Part shown: positions 1 through 13,900 of the stretch, one piece after another
Layout: each line of letters begins with the position of its first letter
Numbering within the stretch: position 1 is the first letter of the stretch
Source: Pogonophryne albipinna
Lineage: Eukaryota; Chordata; Actinopteri; Perciformes; Artedidraconidae
NCBI GenBank assembly: GCA_028583405.1
Contig: CM053263.1
Coordinates: 2,014,215 to 2,078,214 of the forward strand
Length of the DNA: 64,000 nucleotides
Direction of reading: 5' to 3'
Notes under the pieces: model-generated
What the model was told of the DNA's origin: nothing
The model's database searches: none
The model's input: only the letters and a program-made list of their open reading frames with translations
Made by a program: the position numbers and the translations under genes

Positions 1-1419
1 GCACGCACACATAAAACCCTCTGACAACGCCTCTTTTGCTGCAATGTGTGTTATTTAAAGAAGCAGAGACGAAGTGGAGGAGTAATAGAAACTTTCAACT
101 GGATTTACCCAGGAAATATAAGTTACTGACAGAGAATGAAACAAAGAGTCTCATACCGAATGCATAGCCACTGCAGTGCTGCTTGCTGTAGTATCAAAGG
201 CAGCTAATGGCTCTAGGTATAGCCTTGGGGACACAAGCATATTGGAGGAAAAGTTCTCTTAAGTACAAGGAGATAGCAAACTGTCAATGACATGCACAAG
301 GACGCTCCTCTGTGTCAGTTCAGTAAGACCCACCACCCAGGATGCTGCTCATATATTAGAGATACAAAGCAGTGTGTGACATTCTTGCCCTTCCTCCCCT
401 CATTTGTCCCGTCTTCCTTACTATGAATAACAACTGATATTAAATTACAGAAAACCTTCAACTGAAACTGCTTTTTTTTTAAGATGCTGAAGGGAATAAC
501 CTCACATGTGTCTCCCTCACCATCTCCCTCCCTCTCTCTGACTTTTTTCCCCCTTTTGTTTAGATCGCCGTTCCAAATGAAGGATCCCTCATACACTTGT
601 CCCGCGGCGTGGAATCACGTCAACGCTCCTCTCCTTCTCTCAACAAAATGATTCATTTTTCAATTACAGCGATGAGCATGTGAAATGAGCTATATAATCA
701 ATAGCATAGGTTTGTAAACAGCAGCCACACTCAGGGTGGAAAATGCGTTTTCTTTCTGAAGAAAATACACAGCCTGTGTGTGTGTGGTAAAGATTGCTCA
801 TCTGACAACATTTACAAGGGCAATTTACAGGAAATAAAGAACAAGGCTGCCTAAAATGAAGGTATCTTTTATGATAAAGCAGGATGAACAAGCAGATATA
901 CGAGGAGGTCAAAATATCCAACTTCAAGATGTGGATACATCAAAGACGAGTTTAACTACCTTTTTAAGTTTAAAAAATGACCTTAAACTGTGCTTCTTGT
1001 TTGCATTATGTCAATATAGGTTTGATTTCTTGGAAATAACTAGATTGTTGTACTGTTTGTGAAGGACGGTGGTAAGTGCCAACATAGTCAAGATGTTTCT
1101 GTGAATATCTGCTCACAGCGATGTTCACACATTCACAGGACTGACATCTTTCAATGTACCAGGGACGACCTGTCGATTACAGCTAATCCGCTTCACCTCT
1201 GTGTGATAGAACAAGATCATGTGAACGTAAAAAGAGCCCAGTCCTTGTGTCAAAATGGCCTCATCGGTGAGTTTATGCTTGCAAGGTTATGTAGTTAAAA
1301 TGTTCAATGTCTAATTGACACTGTGGTGTATCCAACTAAATGTTTTCAACTGTTTGGCCAGATAAAATAAGTACACAGAAACTGCCATACATTGATGTGT
1401 GTTTTTGTGATAGACTTAC
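1..1419. other. chchd3 intron 4 (partial), no gene seen
   Basis: By position this is intron between chchd3 exon 4 and the unseen C-terminal exons. The short open frames on both strands have no recognisable domain, no splice-supported continuation and no resemblance to the missing CHCH region. Confidence 0.6.
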
Positions 1420-1600
1420 AAAGAGCTGAGCGCGGAGCCTCTCGTCCTCAGTGGCGATCCTCTCTCTAATGACAGCCTGCTGGATGCTCCCCTCGGCCGC
1501 CGCCCGCTCCACACACAGGATCCTGGACACCTCCCCCTGAACCTGGGACTGGGCATCATCCTGAGCATGGGCCGCTGCACGAGCCTTCTCCGTCTCTACC
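1420..1600 (-). CDS. chchd3: chchd3 exon 4 (residues 351-411)
   Basis: The acceptor is GATGCTCCACAG and the donor GTAAGT; the exon leaves in phase 0 after RAQLF. It encodes a charged helical segment. The second half, VERAAAEGSIQQAVIRERIATEDER, aligns with DRERAAANEQLTRAILRERICSEEER of human CHCHD3. The Ala/Gln-rich first half is somewhat longer than I expect from the human protein. No following exon was found in 1-1419. Confidence 0.88.
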
Positions 1601-4600
1601 CTGTGGAGCATCATCATTTTACATGATTAAAACACAAAATGGAAACAATGTACAAAAACTGCACAAACTAATGTACCTTCAGACTGTACCAAGAGTTATA
1701 ATAATGCATCTCATAGTACAGGAGTACATTATAAACATACTCACTATTCGTTCCCCTAAAGGTATCTCTATAATGCATGACTTGCTACTCACATTTTCAG
1801 TATAAAAAATGATGCTATCCACAGCACAGTATTCTGCACTTCAGACATTATGTTGCCTGACAATATGGTGAACCATAAGTCTTCTTTTTGCATGTTACTT
1901 ATTTTGTATTTTAAATTAAAAACTTAAATGACATAAAACCTTAATGACATAAAGTGATCATGTTGTTAAACACTTGGGGTGAATGGCTTTATGCATGTAT
2001 ATGACAATACTTGTTATTTGTCAAGCAGCAGAAATGTTCTGGTAAATGATGAACATCGTCAATGTTAACAGCACACCCACGTTTCAATGCCTTTATGCTG
2101 CAGTCCTGCAGTGTCCCCTAAAATAATTAAAAGGTCACACAGGCAATTACAGTGCTAATGAAGCATAGATAAAAGCCTATATACAACCCTAATGTCAGAT
2201 TCTTCCTCACATTTGTCTGTGTTATCCCACTGCCTGCAAAGAGGGGGCAACATGAGAAGTTAAAAGAAAACCTGACGTACCACAGAAGGTTGACACATGT
2301 TGGATAGTTCAAATCAATGTCAACAATTTTCAATAATTAACATTGAAGAGTAGTTTGACTATAATGACAGACAAGGAATGTACTGTTTTCCACCGAACAA
2401 TAATCATCAATCCAGTAAGGCAGTGATATAGACAGAGGCAGTACGCTCTCTGCAGACACAGGACAACCATTTGAACCCTGTCACTGGGTTTCTATAGTTG
2501 CCTAGCAACGCACTCCCTACTCAGCGACAGTGTGCTTGATTGGAGAAGAGGAGACACGTCCCTGAGACCCTGAAAGTCTTCCTCTGCGAAGAATCAAACA
2601 GTGGTGGCAGCGTAGAATAAACACAGAACAGACCGAGCAGGTGCTGAGTGAATCATGATGGACTGAATGAAGATTGTGAGGATCTTAATAAACTTCTGCC
2701 TAAGAAAAAATCTCAAGAGAGCCCTGACAGACAGCCTAATGAGAAGAAAATCCTTAACATTCAAATGAGCCATGTCTGATCTTTATGATGACTGTATGAT
2801 GCCACAGTTAAACCACAATAGTTGATTTTAAATGATGAATTTATATATTTTTTAAAGCTTTAAAAAGGTGGGACATTTTTGTTTTATTCATGAACAATTA
2901 AGTGAAATGCATTTACAGCCTCATCAGGTTTGCACATTGCTCATTATGATAATTTAAGTGCATTATCCTGCTTGTCAAGTGTGTGGTAACCGTCCTAGAC
3001 ACAGCATGTGGCTTTTTCACCTCATGGCTCCATTTCTCTGCATATTACATGCACCCACTGATCTGTCAATGTGAACGGTTTTCGTCTTTTATTATATTTT
3101 AAAAATCACATTCATCTTTTCACTCACCTGTGAATTTACCCAAACTCTAGAGGAGTGAGGAGTCGTGATGGACAGACTTCTCTAACTGATCACCATGCCA
3201 TGCCTTTGAGCAGATGACATGTAGGTCTATTAAAAATATGTCTGAAGTCTTAAAGCTACCGTTTGCCCTGCAACGCCACTAACTGTCAGAGAGCAAGACG
3301 AGACGGGGAGACAGAGAAAAAGACAGGAGAGGAGAGAGAGGAACGGAGCGAGAGTGAGTGGTGGCGACATGACATGTTTGGCCCTGAGGAAGTGAAGCAA
3401 AAAGCGAGTGAGGCAGAGAGTGGGAGAAAGAGATGGAGGGAGACGGAGAGAGACCAGCCATGTCCAGTCTCACAGTCCACTGGGCTGCACACGTCAGCAC
3501 ACTCCATCCATCATCGGGTTTCCAACTCACGCACACACCGACACACACAGGGAGCCTCCTAATGGCCTTTTACATTCACCATTTCCCCACAATCAACGCC
3601 TGCCTGCCTACACTGCTAATGCACCTAAGCTACTCTAGAAGCTTAAGCTGTTGCAACTATAATAGAAAAGTGACTGCATGCAGGGTTTCCAAGAAATCAA
3701 CTTTTTGGGTGGTACCCAGGGGCCAGTGTTAGAAAAAGTACTTACAAAGCACTGTTGGTAAACAATGTTTTATCAAAGCAATTTTATATAAACTGTACCT
3801 GATGATGCTTTGTTACAAAAACTTTGTCTGAACTCATTAAATTATTTATTGTTCACATTCTGAAAGTGTGCAGATGTTAAGGAATACCAGCATTCTCCTA
3901 CGCACCTGTCAGTTGCACAGACATCAGGAGTGCAAAAGACCTTTTTGTTTACCCGTTTTGGTACGGAAAACTAATATGATAGTGAATCAGAATTATATTG
4001 CGCAAAGTCAAAACTACAAATAAAAAAGGTATATTCACTGACAAAGCATTAAGGCATTTTGCCAAATTACAAAAGAAAAAATGACTCAATTGCCATGATT
4101 TTGTTGGAAGATTAAAAAACACTCAGTATTCTGTTGAGGGGAAACTAATAATAGCTTTCATTATTACATAAAAGTAAACCGAATTCTCTCAAATGTGACT
4201 TAAAGCTAAATCCTGGACAGATGAAAGAAAGGTGGCCAAGGAAATAGACAGCCTTGCAACAAAAAAAAGTCCCTTGACTGACTTCCTCACAAGTGCTAAC
4301 CCAAGCAAAGACTGCTATCACTAGCTGGATGCTATCTGTCTGCTTCACCCCTATTGCTTTCCAGTCATTATTGCCCTGTCCCTGGGATATTGGACGCATT
4401 TTTCATTCCACTGTAGAAGATTGGCACTGGGGAAAAAGGGGGGCTTTGAGGTAAGGAAAGGAGAGTGGAGTCAGACACAGAGAGGAAAAAGACAGCAGAA
4501 AAAAAGATCATGTTTTGGGAGGCTAAGTGGATGATGCTTGGCCTGGACCGAGAGAGAGAGAGAGAGAGAGAATATTTTTGGCCCAGTAACCTGTGTGTTT

Positions 4601-4904
4601 TGAAGGCGCAGTGAATCAAGCCTTACAAACGGAAAGATGGAAAGATAAAACCGGTGAGGCGGCATTAATTCGAAAAGGAGTTGAGTACGAGTGGGCCAGG
4701 CTGTGTCGGTCTACCAAGAAAAGTGACTCACTATTAAGGAAATGACCATGAACAGAAGTACTCAGGAACATTTCTGTTATTTTTTGAGTAGTACTTAATA
4801 AACCTGAAAGAGATTAGATCTGTGGCCGGTTATATGAAACATTTATAGGATGAGTAGCTGAGATGCTGCAACTTAAGTGACCATAGTCAGGGTAATCTTT
4901 CTCT

Positions 4905-4974
<70 letters not shown>

Positions 4975-7900
4975 CCAACAACACACGTACTGAAAGAAAA
5001 TGTTCATAACGAGCAACCCTGCAACAGGTGGTACAAATCCATGAGGGTCGTCATCACCTGTTACTCCACAGAGAATCCTTTCAAATATCATTGCTTTTGC
5101 AGAAATATGACAATAACAGAAATCACAAATGCATGCCTTCGTCCTTCCCCTCAGTTACCTCTCTACCTTCTGTCTGTTGCTCAGCTCTGCCGCCCTCATT
5201 AATGCGTCCTGTTGTCTACCTGTCATCCACATGAGATGCGTCTCAATAAGGTCTGCCTGTCTGGAATGGATGTATTCTGACCCACCAGCAAATCAGTGCA
5301 GACTCCAAGTGCCTTGAAACAAAGGCATTTAAAGGACCAATGCAATATTGATGTTGGGAATAATGTAGCTGAATGCTGCCTATGAATATTTTATGGAGCT
5401 AAGCACTCTCTCTCACACACATGCACATAAATACACACCATGTGACTGTGGGTGCTCTGAAATGCTGGGACACAGTTTTAATTAAGTGTATGGGAAACAA
5501 AGAACTGTGCAATGATAAGATTCATTTAGAAGAGCTCCCATTCTGCACAAGGAACATAAAAGCCATTTTGTACTCCCCTACTTCGCCCACAAGCATGAAG
5601 AGATAACCGTAATGTTCTTAGTGCGACGATCAAGCACACTGTCGAAAGAGAAAATGATTGTCACTCTACCCTCTGCTATTGTCACTTCTAATATTGTACC
5701 TAGTTCACAAAGCTCAAACTCCCAACCTAAAGCCATTCAACACTAAAAGAGGCAGAGCACAAAGTCCATCTACTTGATGGGGAATACATTCATAGGCCTG
5801 ATGGTTATCATTCTGTACAGCTACCAGAGTGTCTTATGGTGCTTAAACACTGTGATTATAATAGAATTGACTTGAAGTTTGTATTGAACTACCTCCAACT
5901 GATTCCATCTGTTCTGTATTAGACTAGCTCGAGGAATAGACAAAACAAAGATGGTATATTTGCTAGGAGATTGGACGGAGTCAATAACCATAAATGTTCT
6001 ACTGAATAGGTCAGCAGAAGGCTACAGTAAAACATCTGATATTTCTTAAAACAGTATATTTAGAGTTCATGACTTACTCTTTCACAAAAAATGGCCTTAT
6101 ACACTGGGGATAGGAGCACTTCTACATCGATATGAAGAGGTTTACATGAAGCCAGAAGCATCAAATGGAAAAAAAAGTTTTTGGGCATTAAATCTACTTA
6201 TGCAGATAGTGAAACACTCATTATCACATCGCACAAAATTACAGCACAAACATCCCAAGACAAGAAGGCAGCACACAAGAATGCACGATGTGTAAAATAT
6301 TCTCACTGCTGAAGCCTGGGGGCTCGAAGGTGTGTTTGTGTGCATGATGGTTATTGTAAAACACATTAAGCATATATGGTATTTAGTGTAGTTAATATGC
6401 TATTGCTGGGTGGTTGCTTGTTTGTACACATGGCACAAATAACTGTTGTTGCAATAGTTGTTTCCAGGTGGTTGCTCACAGGTTTTGCTTGGTTGCTAAG
6501 GTGTTATTAAATGTGCAATAGCTGGTGCTACAATAACATATATTGTAAATACATTATGTTAAATATCTGAGCCCCTTTTCTTAAGCTTGGGTAGATAATG
6601 GGATGTCCCATTTCACATATCTCCATTATGCCTTGTGATTGTACTTGTATTTCTTAACCGTTTGTAATTAAATGAATTGAATTGGGTTTATACTTTAACC
6701 AACTATGGTTGCTAGTATGTTGCTGTCTATGGTTCTATGTGTAGGTGATAGCTACAGTATGTTGTTTGGGGTGGTTGGTCTCACAGATGCTGTTTTACAG
6801 CTGGTTGATTGTGTGTTTGCATTAGGTCATTGCTATGGTTTTTCCTTTGTAATTGTACTATGTATTTTCTTGTTAAACACCTTCAATTAAATTATTGTTA
6901 TTTTAAGCATCGCCATTATTATTATTATTATTATGATGATGATGATGATGATGATGATTTGTATGAGTAACCTGAGTAGTCATTGTGATTATCATTTTTA
7001 CTCTAGTTAAGATTGTGTGTAAAGTATATAATGTTTTTGCAGTTAGGTTATCCTGAATAAATATGAAATGTCTGATAATACTGCTGAAAGGACACATTTA
7101 AAAAGGAAGAATGACAACTCCCTGATACACACTCTTGGAAAATCAGATTGGAATAAACACGTTCTAACTCTGTTAATTTGAATATTATGTGTGCTTGTCA
7201 CTGTATGTATTTATGTAAGAATAAACAACATGTAAAACTCTGTGGGCTGGGATATCTGTCTGCATCTGACCTGAGGGCAATGAGAAATGTAACAGGCTGG
7301 CTGGTGGATAGTAAGACAGAAGCTCTGGGAGAAGGTCAGCATTCTCACTCAAAAGTCTGACACGCAATTATATCGCCAACACAAGCTGCTTGACTACATG
7401 CCGAAATAATGGGCAGAAGTTTCAGAACAACAACTAACCTTTAAGTGATAGAGTTGGATACTCATGCACGGGATAGATTGAGAGAGAAAGAGGGAGGTAG
7501 GAGGAAGACATGGATTGGAGGGAATGAGAAATAAAAAAGTCTGATTGAGAAACAGAGAAAAGAGATGGTTGGAGTAATACAGGAAATGTTGGGTAATAGA
7601 AGGGGGAAAAGACAGGGAAGGAAAGGGTGGAGGAAACCCAGGGTGAAACACTGGATGGAGAGGTGACACAGGAGGAGATGGTATGTTAAAGAAGAAGAGA
7701 CAGGTTGGTGTAAGAGCCCCCCCCCCCCCCATCATCCCTCCTTCTCTCATCCTTTCCTGAGTCGTTCTGCTCTGATGACTCACAGAGAAGAGGCAGAGGC
7801 AAATCTGCTCCCTGCAGCCGCTCCTTGCTACAAATGAGTTTAGGCTGCACCCAAATGAACTCCTCACAGAGCCTTTACTTCACTCTTACCAGAGCAAAAC

Positions 7901-10900
7901 ATGCAAAGCCAGATCTCCTGGAGTTCATTTATAGCCCTAAAGCCAGACAGAAGAAATACTGCCATCATCTAAAAACACCACTATTGCTTGAAATGCCCGA
8001 TGCAATATTGCATAAGATAGTGTGGAAATAATAAGATTTGAGTCAAATGTGATGTGTTTGGTTGCCTCATAGAGTTCTAATGGCCTTACTCTGGCAGTAA
8101 CCTCAATTTTACTGCTTTTCAAGTTAACAAATTATTTTCTATTGTAAAATAACATGCATGAATAATTCATGTTTTGTGTTGAACATGACCTTAACATTTT
8201 GGCCTCATGCATCTCATGTGTGTCTCTGTTTTCCCCCCAATGACCTGGGGGTTCACAAATCCTTTTATTTCATTGTGTTCAAGCTGTGAAGCACTTTCAC
8301 TGCAGGGTTTTGCATCATGTGAGGCACGGTGCAGTATTGTTACCTGAGCTTTAGAACACTCAAATTATTTTGAACTCTTACTTGAATTTTACAGCAACAG
8401 TCCCCCAGTTATCTTCCTGAGTCTTCCAACAAAGTCAAAACCATTATCACCTTGCCTTCCACAACCTGCCTGCAATAACTGCTTCACTGTGGGGTGAAAT
8501 ACCATTGCAATTTAATTATTGTTTGACAGCCCAGAAGAAAGGCACTCGGTTCCTCTCATCTATTTCAATTAAAAGGGAGACCCAGACACCTTTATCTGCA
8601 ATGACGACAAATGAAGAGAAACATTAAATTGCAGGTGGTAAAAGAAAGAAGTTGAAGACATTGTAAGTCCTAACGTATGTTGGTGTGTTGGAGCTTGAGC
8701 AGAAAGGTCATGTTAGTTTGCTGTGTAATGCTTAATCTCAAAATGACAAATGTAATTGTGGCTCAGCTCATATTAATAGGGATTTGGATGAAGTGATAAA
8801 GTGTCTAAGCTTATGACTTCCACTGTCCATGTGTTTTACTTTACTTAATATGAATACCATAAAGTATGCCCCCGGCAGGTGTAGCAGTGTTTCCACAGGA
8901 GGCATTTCAGGCACGTTGTCAGTCTCATGTGTGTCTAACATAATGGATACACTTTGTATTTCTAATGAAACTCTCAAATGCAAGCCGTGTAAAAGGCTTG
9001 CATTTGATTTGACTATATTCTGTCAAAATGTGCAAGAGAAAAAACAAACAGTACACAAGGCCACTTTAAAACTGATATTAATATGCCTCCACACACAGTG
9101 CTGGCAAGCTGATGATTGCTTATTGACCATTTAATGTTCAGTTAAGTCTTCTTTAGTGAAAAAGCAACCCGTAACAAGCACAAACTACATTTGAGAGCGA
9201 CAATAATTTCAATTAATTGCAAGGAGGGTGTAATTTTGAGGCACTTACTGCTCTGAACAGACAATAAGTGAGCTGCAGGAAGCAGTTACATCACACAAAC
9301 AAAATAGCAAGGATAAAAAAAATCTATAGACAAATGATTTCTCAAAACCACATTAACATTAACAAGGGGGGCGCAACACGATTATCGGACATTTTGGCAT
9401 GCGCACCTGCTTCTTTAGGGTCAAAAAGAAAAGAGAACAATGGAAGAGAGGAGAGGTGGAATATGCTCTTTACATGAACAGTGTTTCTTCATCAGGCAGA
9501 GCTAATGGATCACCCACTCAACACCCAGGAAATTACCTCAGGATCGCGCCCTCCTCTCTCAGGCATGATTAATTGATCCGGAGAAGGGTATAAGAAGCAG
9601 AGAAGGAGAGAGGAAAAAGTGCTGATGCGCTTCGGAAGTGGGGTGGATCGGAAACACAGTGGGGAATCGGAAGGAATGGTGCTGACCTTTTTTACTATTA
9701 ATGAAAGCGGGAAACTGTCACATGTGAAAATATCTCTTGTTTCTAATGAAATCCTGCAAGAGGAGTTGACACTTGGTGCAGTACCCTGACGCGATCTATC
9801 ATGATCCAAAGAAGGAAGGTAGGGCAGAGAGAAGAGAAAGAGAGAGAAACGCACACCACACAGAGAACAGCAGAGGGTTTGGGTTTGACTTTCAGGAGAC
9901 CCAGGAATGTTAATTTCAACTCCAGAAAACAAATTATGGCAATCAATTTACTTCTGGAATAAGTAAAATGCCTTGCAACACCATATGCTTTTGTTGAAGG
10001 TCATAAACAAGACCATTAACCATTCCACAGCAAAACAGTGCATGTGTTTGTGTGTCTGTGTGTTTGTGTCTAACCAGGCTTGCAGCTCTTGCTCTGCCTT
10101 GGCCCGATCCTGCTCCATGTCTTTGTGCAGCTCATCAGTGATGGTCTTCCTCAGGGCCACTTCATCAACTGGGGACGCAAAGAGAAGGGAAAGAGAGAGT
10201 TAGAAACAGAGGATCTTAGGCAAATAACTGTGATTTGCTTACAGCAATATTGTGTCTGTTGGAATACTGAGAATACTGTCTAAAAAGTGAAAGAGATAAG
10301 TACTTTTTGAACAGTCTGTTCATCCAAAAATGTGTTATTTCATTTTAACAAGTAATGACAGGTCTATTTGTCTTGTTGCTAGAGCTTGACAATTAGTGAA
10401 TTAATCCATGAACAGAGAGAAAAGTGTGCAAAGCAATTAATCATTCAATTCATTATTAAAGTACCAAACATTGCACAGTTCCAGTCTGTCATTTTGTGCT
10501 ATTTCATGCTATTCTTAATGTGATTTCAGACTGACGGTCAAGCAAAACAGGCAGGTTGGCCTTATGCTCAATGAAAGTATGACGTGTTATGATGTTTTAC
10601 TACACACAAAAAATTGAAACAACAACTGATTTAATCCATGTTGAATATTTGTTGTTAGTTGTTGTAACATTGCTGAATCTTTATAAAATCCTAGTTTATA
10701 CAGTGTCCACTCTGTGCTTTCTCTGAGTAAAGCAAGGTGTGATAGAAATCTGAGTGCTTAAACACACACAAACACACACCGACACAAAAGAAGCACAAAC
10801 ATCGTCATATCACAGCAGCGCACCAATCTATCGACATAATATTCATGTCAGGGACATCATACATGTATGATTTCCGTGCCTCCACCACTCTATCTTGGCA

Positions 10901-13900
10901 GGTAATTAAGCATGAAAGTAAAGATGCCAGGCCAAAACGTGCTCTGAAGACAGAAGTGCCATGCGGTGTGCTGCGACACTGCAGTAATGGAGAGTGTGTC
11001 TGTGTATGTCAAGATTACTCCCCCGCTGCATTAGTTAGATAGGATAATCCCTATTGTCAAGGTACCTGGTTACATTACCTGGTTACATGTGGTAACAACA
11101 GGCCGGTGGACACGCGCACACACAAACCTAATGCCAGTTCAATCAGATCAACAATAAGACCTGAAATGTGCAATGACATTTCTTTCTTAGTTTATATAGC
11201 AAATTACCTTATACTTTAGTTAAAGATGTAATTTATTTCAGAAACACTTTTTGTTATATTCCATGGAATGCTCTTAACATCCCGATAGCAATGAATATAT
11301 GAAATGTTTTGACAATAAATTCATCTGTGGAAGCCGCGGCGCTGTAAAAAGCACGACCAATCATCTGAGCCGGCCCGGCTAAAATAACTGGATGGCCGAC
11401 CTGCCTGTCAGCCTTCCATCTGTGCACAAACTTATCTCGTGCCCTCATTGGTCATGTGCGCGTTCGTGTGTGTTGGAGGAGGGGCTCTGTAAGGAAGTGG
11501 CAGATTGTTTCCGGTTGTGTAACTTCAAATTCTAGTGCACTCGAGCTGGTTTCTCCAAAATGACATACCCCACCTTTAATGTGCCTATTTTGTGATTCAA
11601 CAAAAGGTGTGGGGGTTCAGGATTCCATGTGGTGTTAAACAGTGCTTTACACATTCTTTGAATTCAGTATCACAAATAGAAAGTGTACAAAGGCAAACAA
11701 AAGTCAACAAATTATACATTTCTCAACTTTAGTTTAGTGTGAAGTTAAATTAGTTTCTTATGGGCAGACTTGAAATCAAGACCATCTAATTCAGCTTAAT
11801 TGTTTTGACTTAAAAAGATCAAACTCATTGTCTACAATCCCTAGATCCAGATCATCTTCTAATGAAATGTTTGAAATATCACATTGCCCAAAGACCCAGT
11901 TATATTGGACATCTTTACCAAAAGGCTTTTCAGATACCTTGTGGACAGAAGGACAGAATCCCACCCAACAAACCTCTTCTAAGGAAAGGAAAAAAACAAT
12001 TGCGTCTAAAATGCTTGGCTTCAAATGATTGAAGCACCGGTGGTAACAAAAAATGGTTTCCTTTATGGGTAGAATTGTCTTTATGGGTGCTTGCATGTCC
12101 TGAAAGTGCCACTGATGTATTCTGCTCTTTGTGACGACTAAAATAAAAGATCCATTTATAATTGAAGAAATGAATTTCATAACATTTAAACTCAACTGTC
12201 AAACATATCAGGGGCAAACAGAAATATATAAAACCATTTGTATTGTCTTCCGTGCTTGAAGTAAAGAACAAGTCAGTGACATGGTGAACTAGTGGAAACT
12301 AGTTACCAGGAGATGGCTGCAGTTAATGCAACCGGTGTCAAGGAGACAGAGTAAACTCTCAGCTCATTAGCAAACATTTCATCCTCCACTTTCTGTTATT
12401 TGAGTTTCCTGCCTCCTCCTGCAGCTCAGTCACACCCACTGTTAACAATTTGCTCTTAGAATACAGTTCATTTAATCCTTGCTCTGAATTACAACCTCTG
12501 TAGCATTTTTGTCTCTGCAGCAAACCGCACATAAGAAGAACTCACAGCATGACAACAATTTGGTACGGCTTAGAGAAAGAAAAGCAGCAGGTAGAGGGAG
12601 GATTAGGATGACAGGGCTTCAGAAGAAACACTCGTGCAAACAGAGGCGGTGATTGACAGTAGACAACTTTTTGCTGCAGTGTCTCCTCAAAGACAGACAC
12701 TGCTGTCACCTAACTGTCCAGAGTGTGGGAAAATAATATCCATCATGTCTGACAGCACTCAGAATCTCCATTGATCCATCTGCAGAGGAGAGTCCAATTA
12801 CAACTCTGTTAAGAACTACGACAGAAAGACAACCTGTAGGACCAGAACCCTGCCGAAAGGTGTCCGTCAAATAACAAGTAATAATGCTTCTGACATCAGG
12901 GTGATATGAAAACATCCAATGATATGCTATGATTGTCTTCCGTCTACAGAAATAACACGCTAGCATTTAGACGTGAAATATGTACTTCAGTAAGGCATTT
13001 TAGCAAGAGAACTGTCTCCTGGAGATAAGAGAATACACAATGTACTGCATGAATATTGTATTGTTTTGCTTTATCAGTCTAGCTATCTACTCTGGTTATC
13101 ATATTGTTGTGATAACTTCAACAAATGTGACAACATAATCAGAGTCGAATATTTTCCCTTTCTTCCAACTCACAACAACAATGTCGATATACTGAAAAAA
13201 CAAGCTGCCTATTTCCATGATGAAACTTGTGAGAATAATGTTGTCTGTCCACTATGTATCTAGCAACTAAATAGCTCGTAATCTTTATGATAAAGACACC
13301 TCTATTACTCACTTTTCCCTCCAGAGATTTGTACAGTAAATGAATACACAGTACTGGGCACCAAACTAAAGTGACCCTTTAAATCATAGGTCAAATCCTG
13401 CCATTATGAAGTAACTATCGGGTAGGACTGGCTTTTCTGTATCAACTGCCCTTTATAATATCTCACACTTGCATTCAAAAAAGATCCCTCTGAGCAGTAC
13501 ACTACGAAAAGTAAAATTCTAAATGTCCTCTAAGTTCAGACAAGCCTCAGCAATTCCTCATTTATCACTGCATGCTCTCCAGCTCTGCAGAGAGAGGCTT
13601 CAGATAGATAGAAGGCCCGCAGGGTCACCTGGAGAACAGGTTCTGATATGATAAACACCGTCTGGGGTCCTTGAGGGAGGCTGGTTGGGTCAGAGACAAT
13701 TCCAGATCGACAGAGCCAGTGTCACTGCTGAGTAGGACATGTAAATGTTAAAAAGATTAAAAACTCATCATCTTTTTAGACGTGTCCCCCTCGTTTCCGT
13801 TTCCACCAATCACTAAACCCTGTGGAAAAACCCATAGAGGAGTAGGGGAGGCGGTGAAGCACAGGCTATTGGCAGTGGAGATAATAGACGAAGGCAAATT

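Larger units (their letters stand above)
1601..10074. other. chchd3 intron 3
   Basis: An 8.5-kb intron. It contains an RFX-type X-box (2497-2509), a purine-rich tract (about 3290-3450), a GA run (4551-4570), a GT microsatellite (4911-4972), degenerate GGTTGCT-type repeats (about 6400-6850), ATT/ATG repeats (6912-6958), a C10-type tract near 7720-7730 and a perfect hairpin (8974-9007). No coding exon could be supported. Confidence 0.75.

Noticed and set aside
1..1300. Search for the missing chchd3 CHCH-domain exons
   Set aside because: No minus-strand frame here shows the twin CX9C cysteine pattern or the preceding coiled-coil residues.
7394..7867. 157-codon minus-strand frame
   Set aside because: Purine-rich DNA read on the other strand gives a Phe/Pro/Ser-rich frame; no family resemblance.
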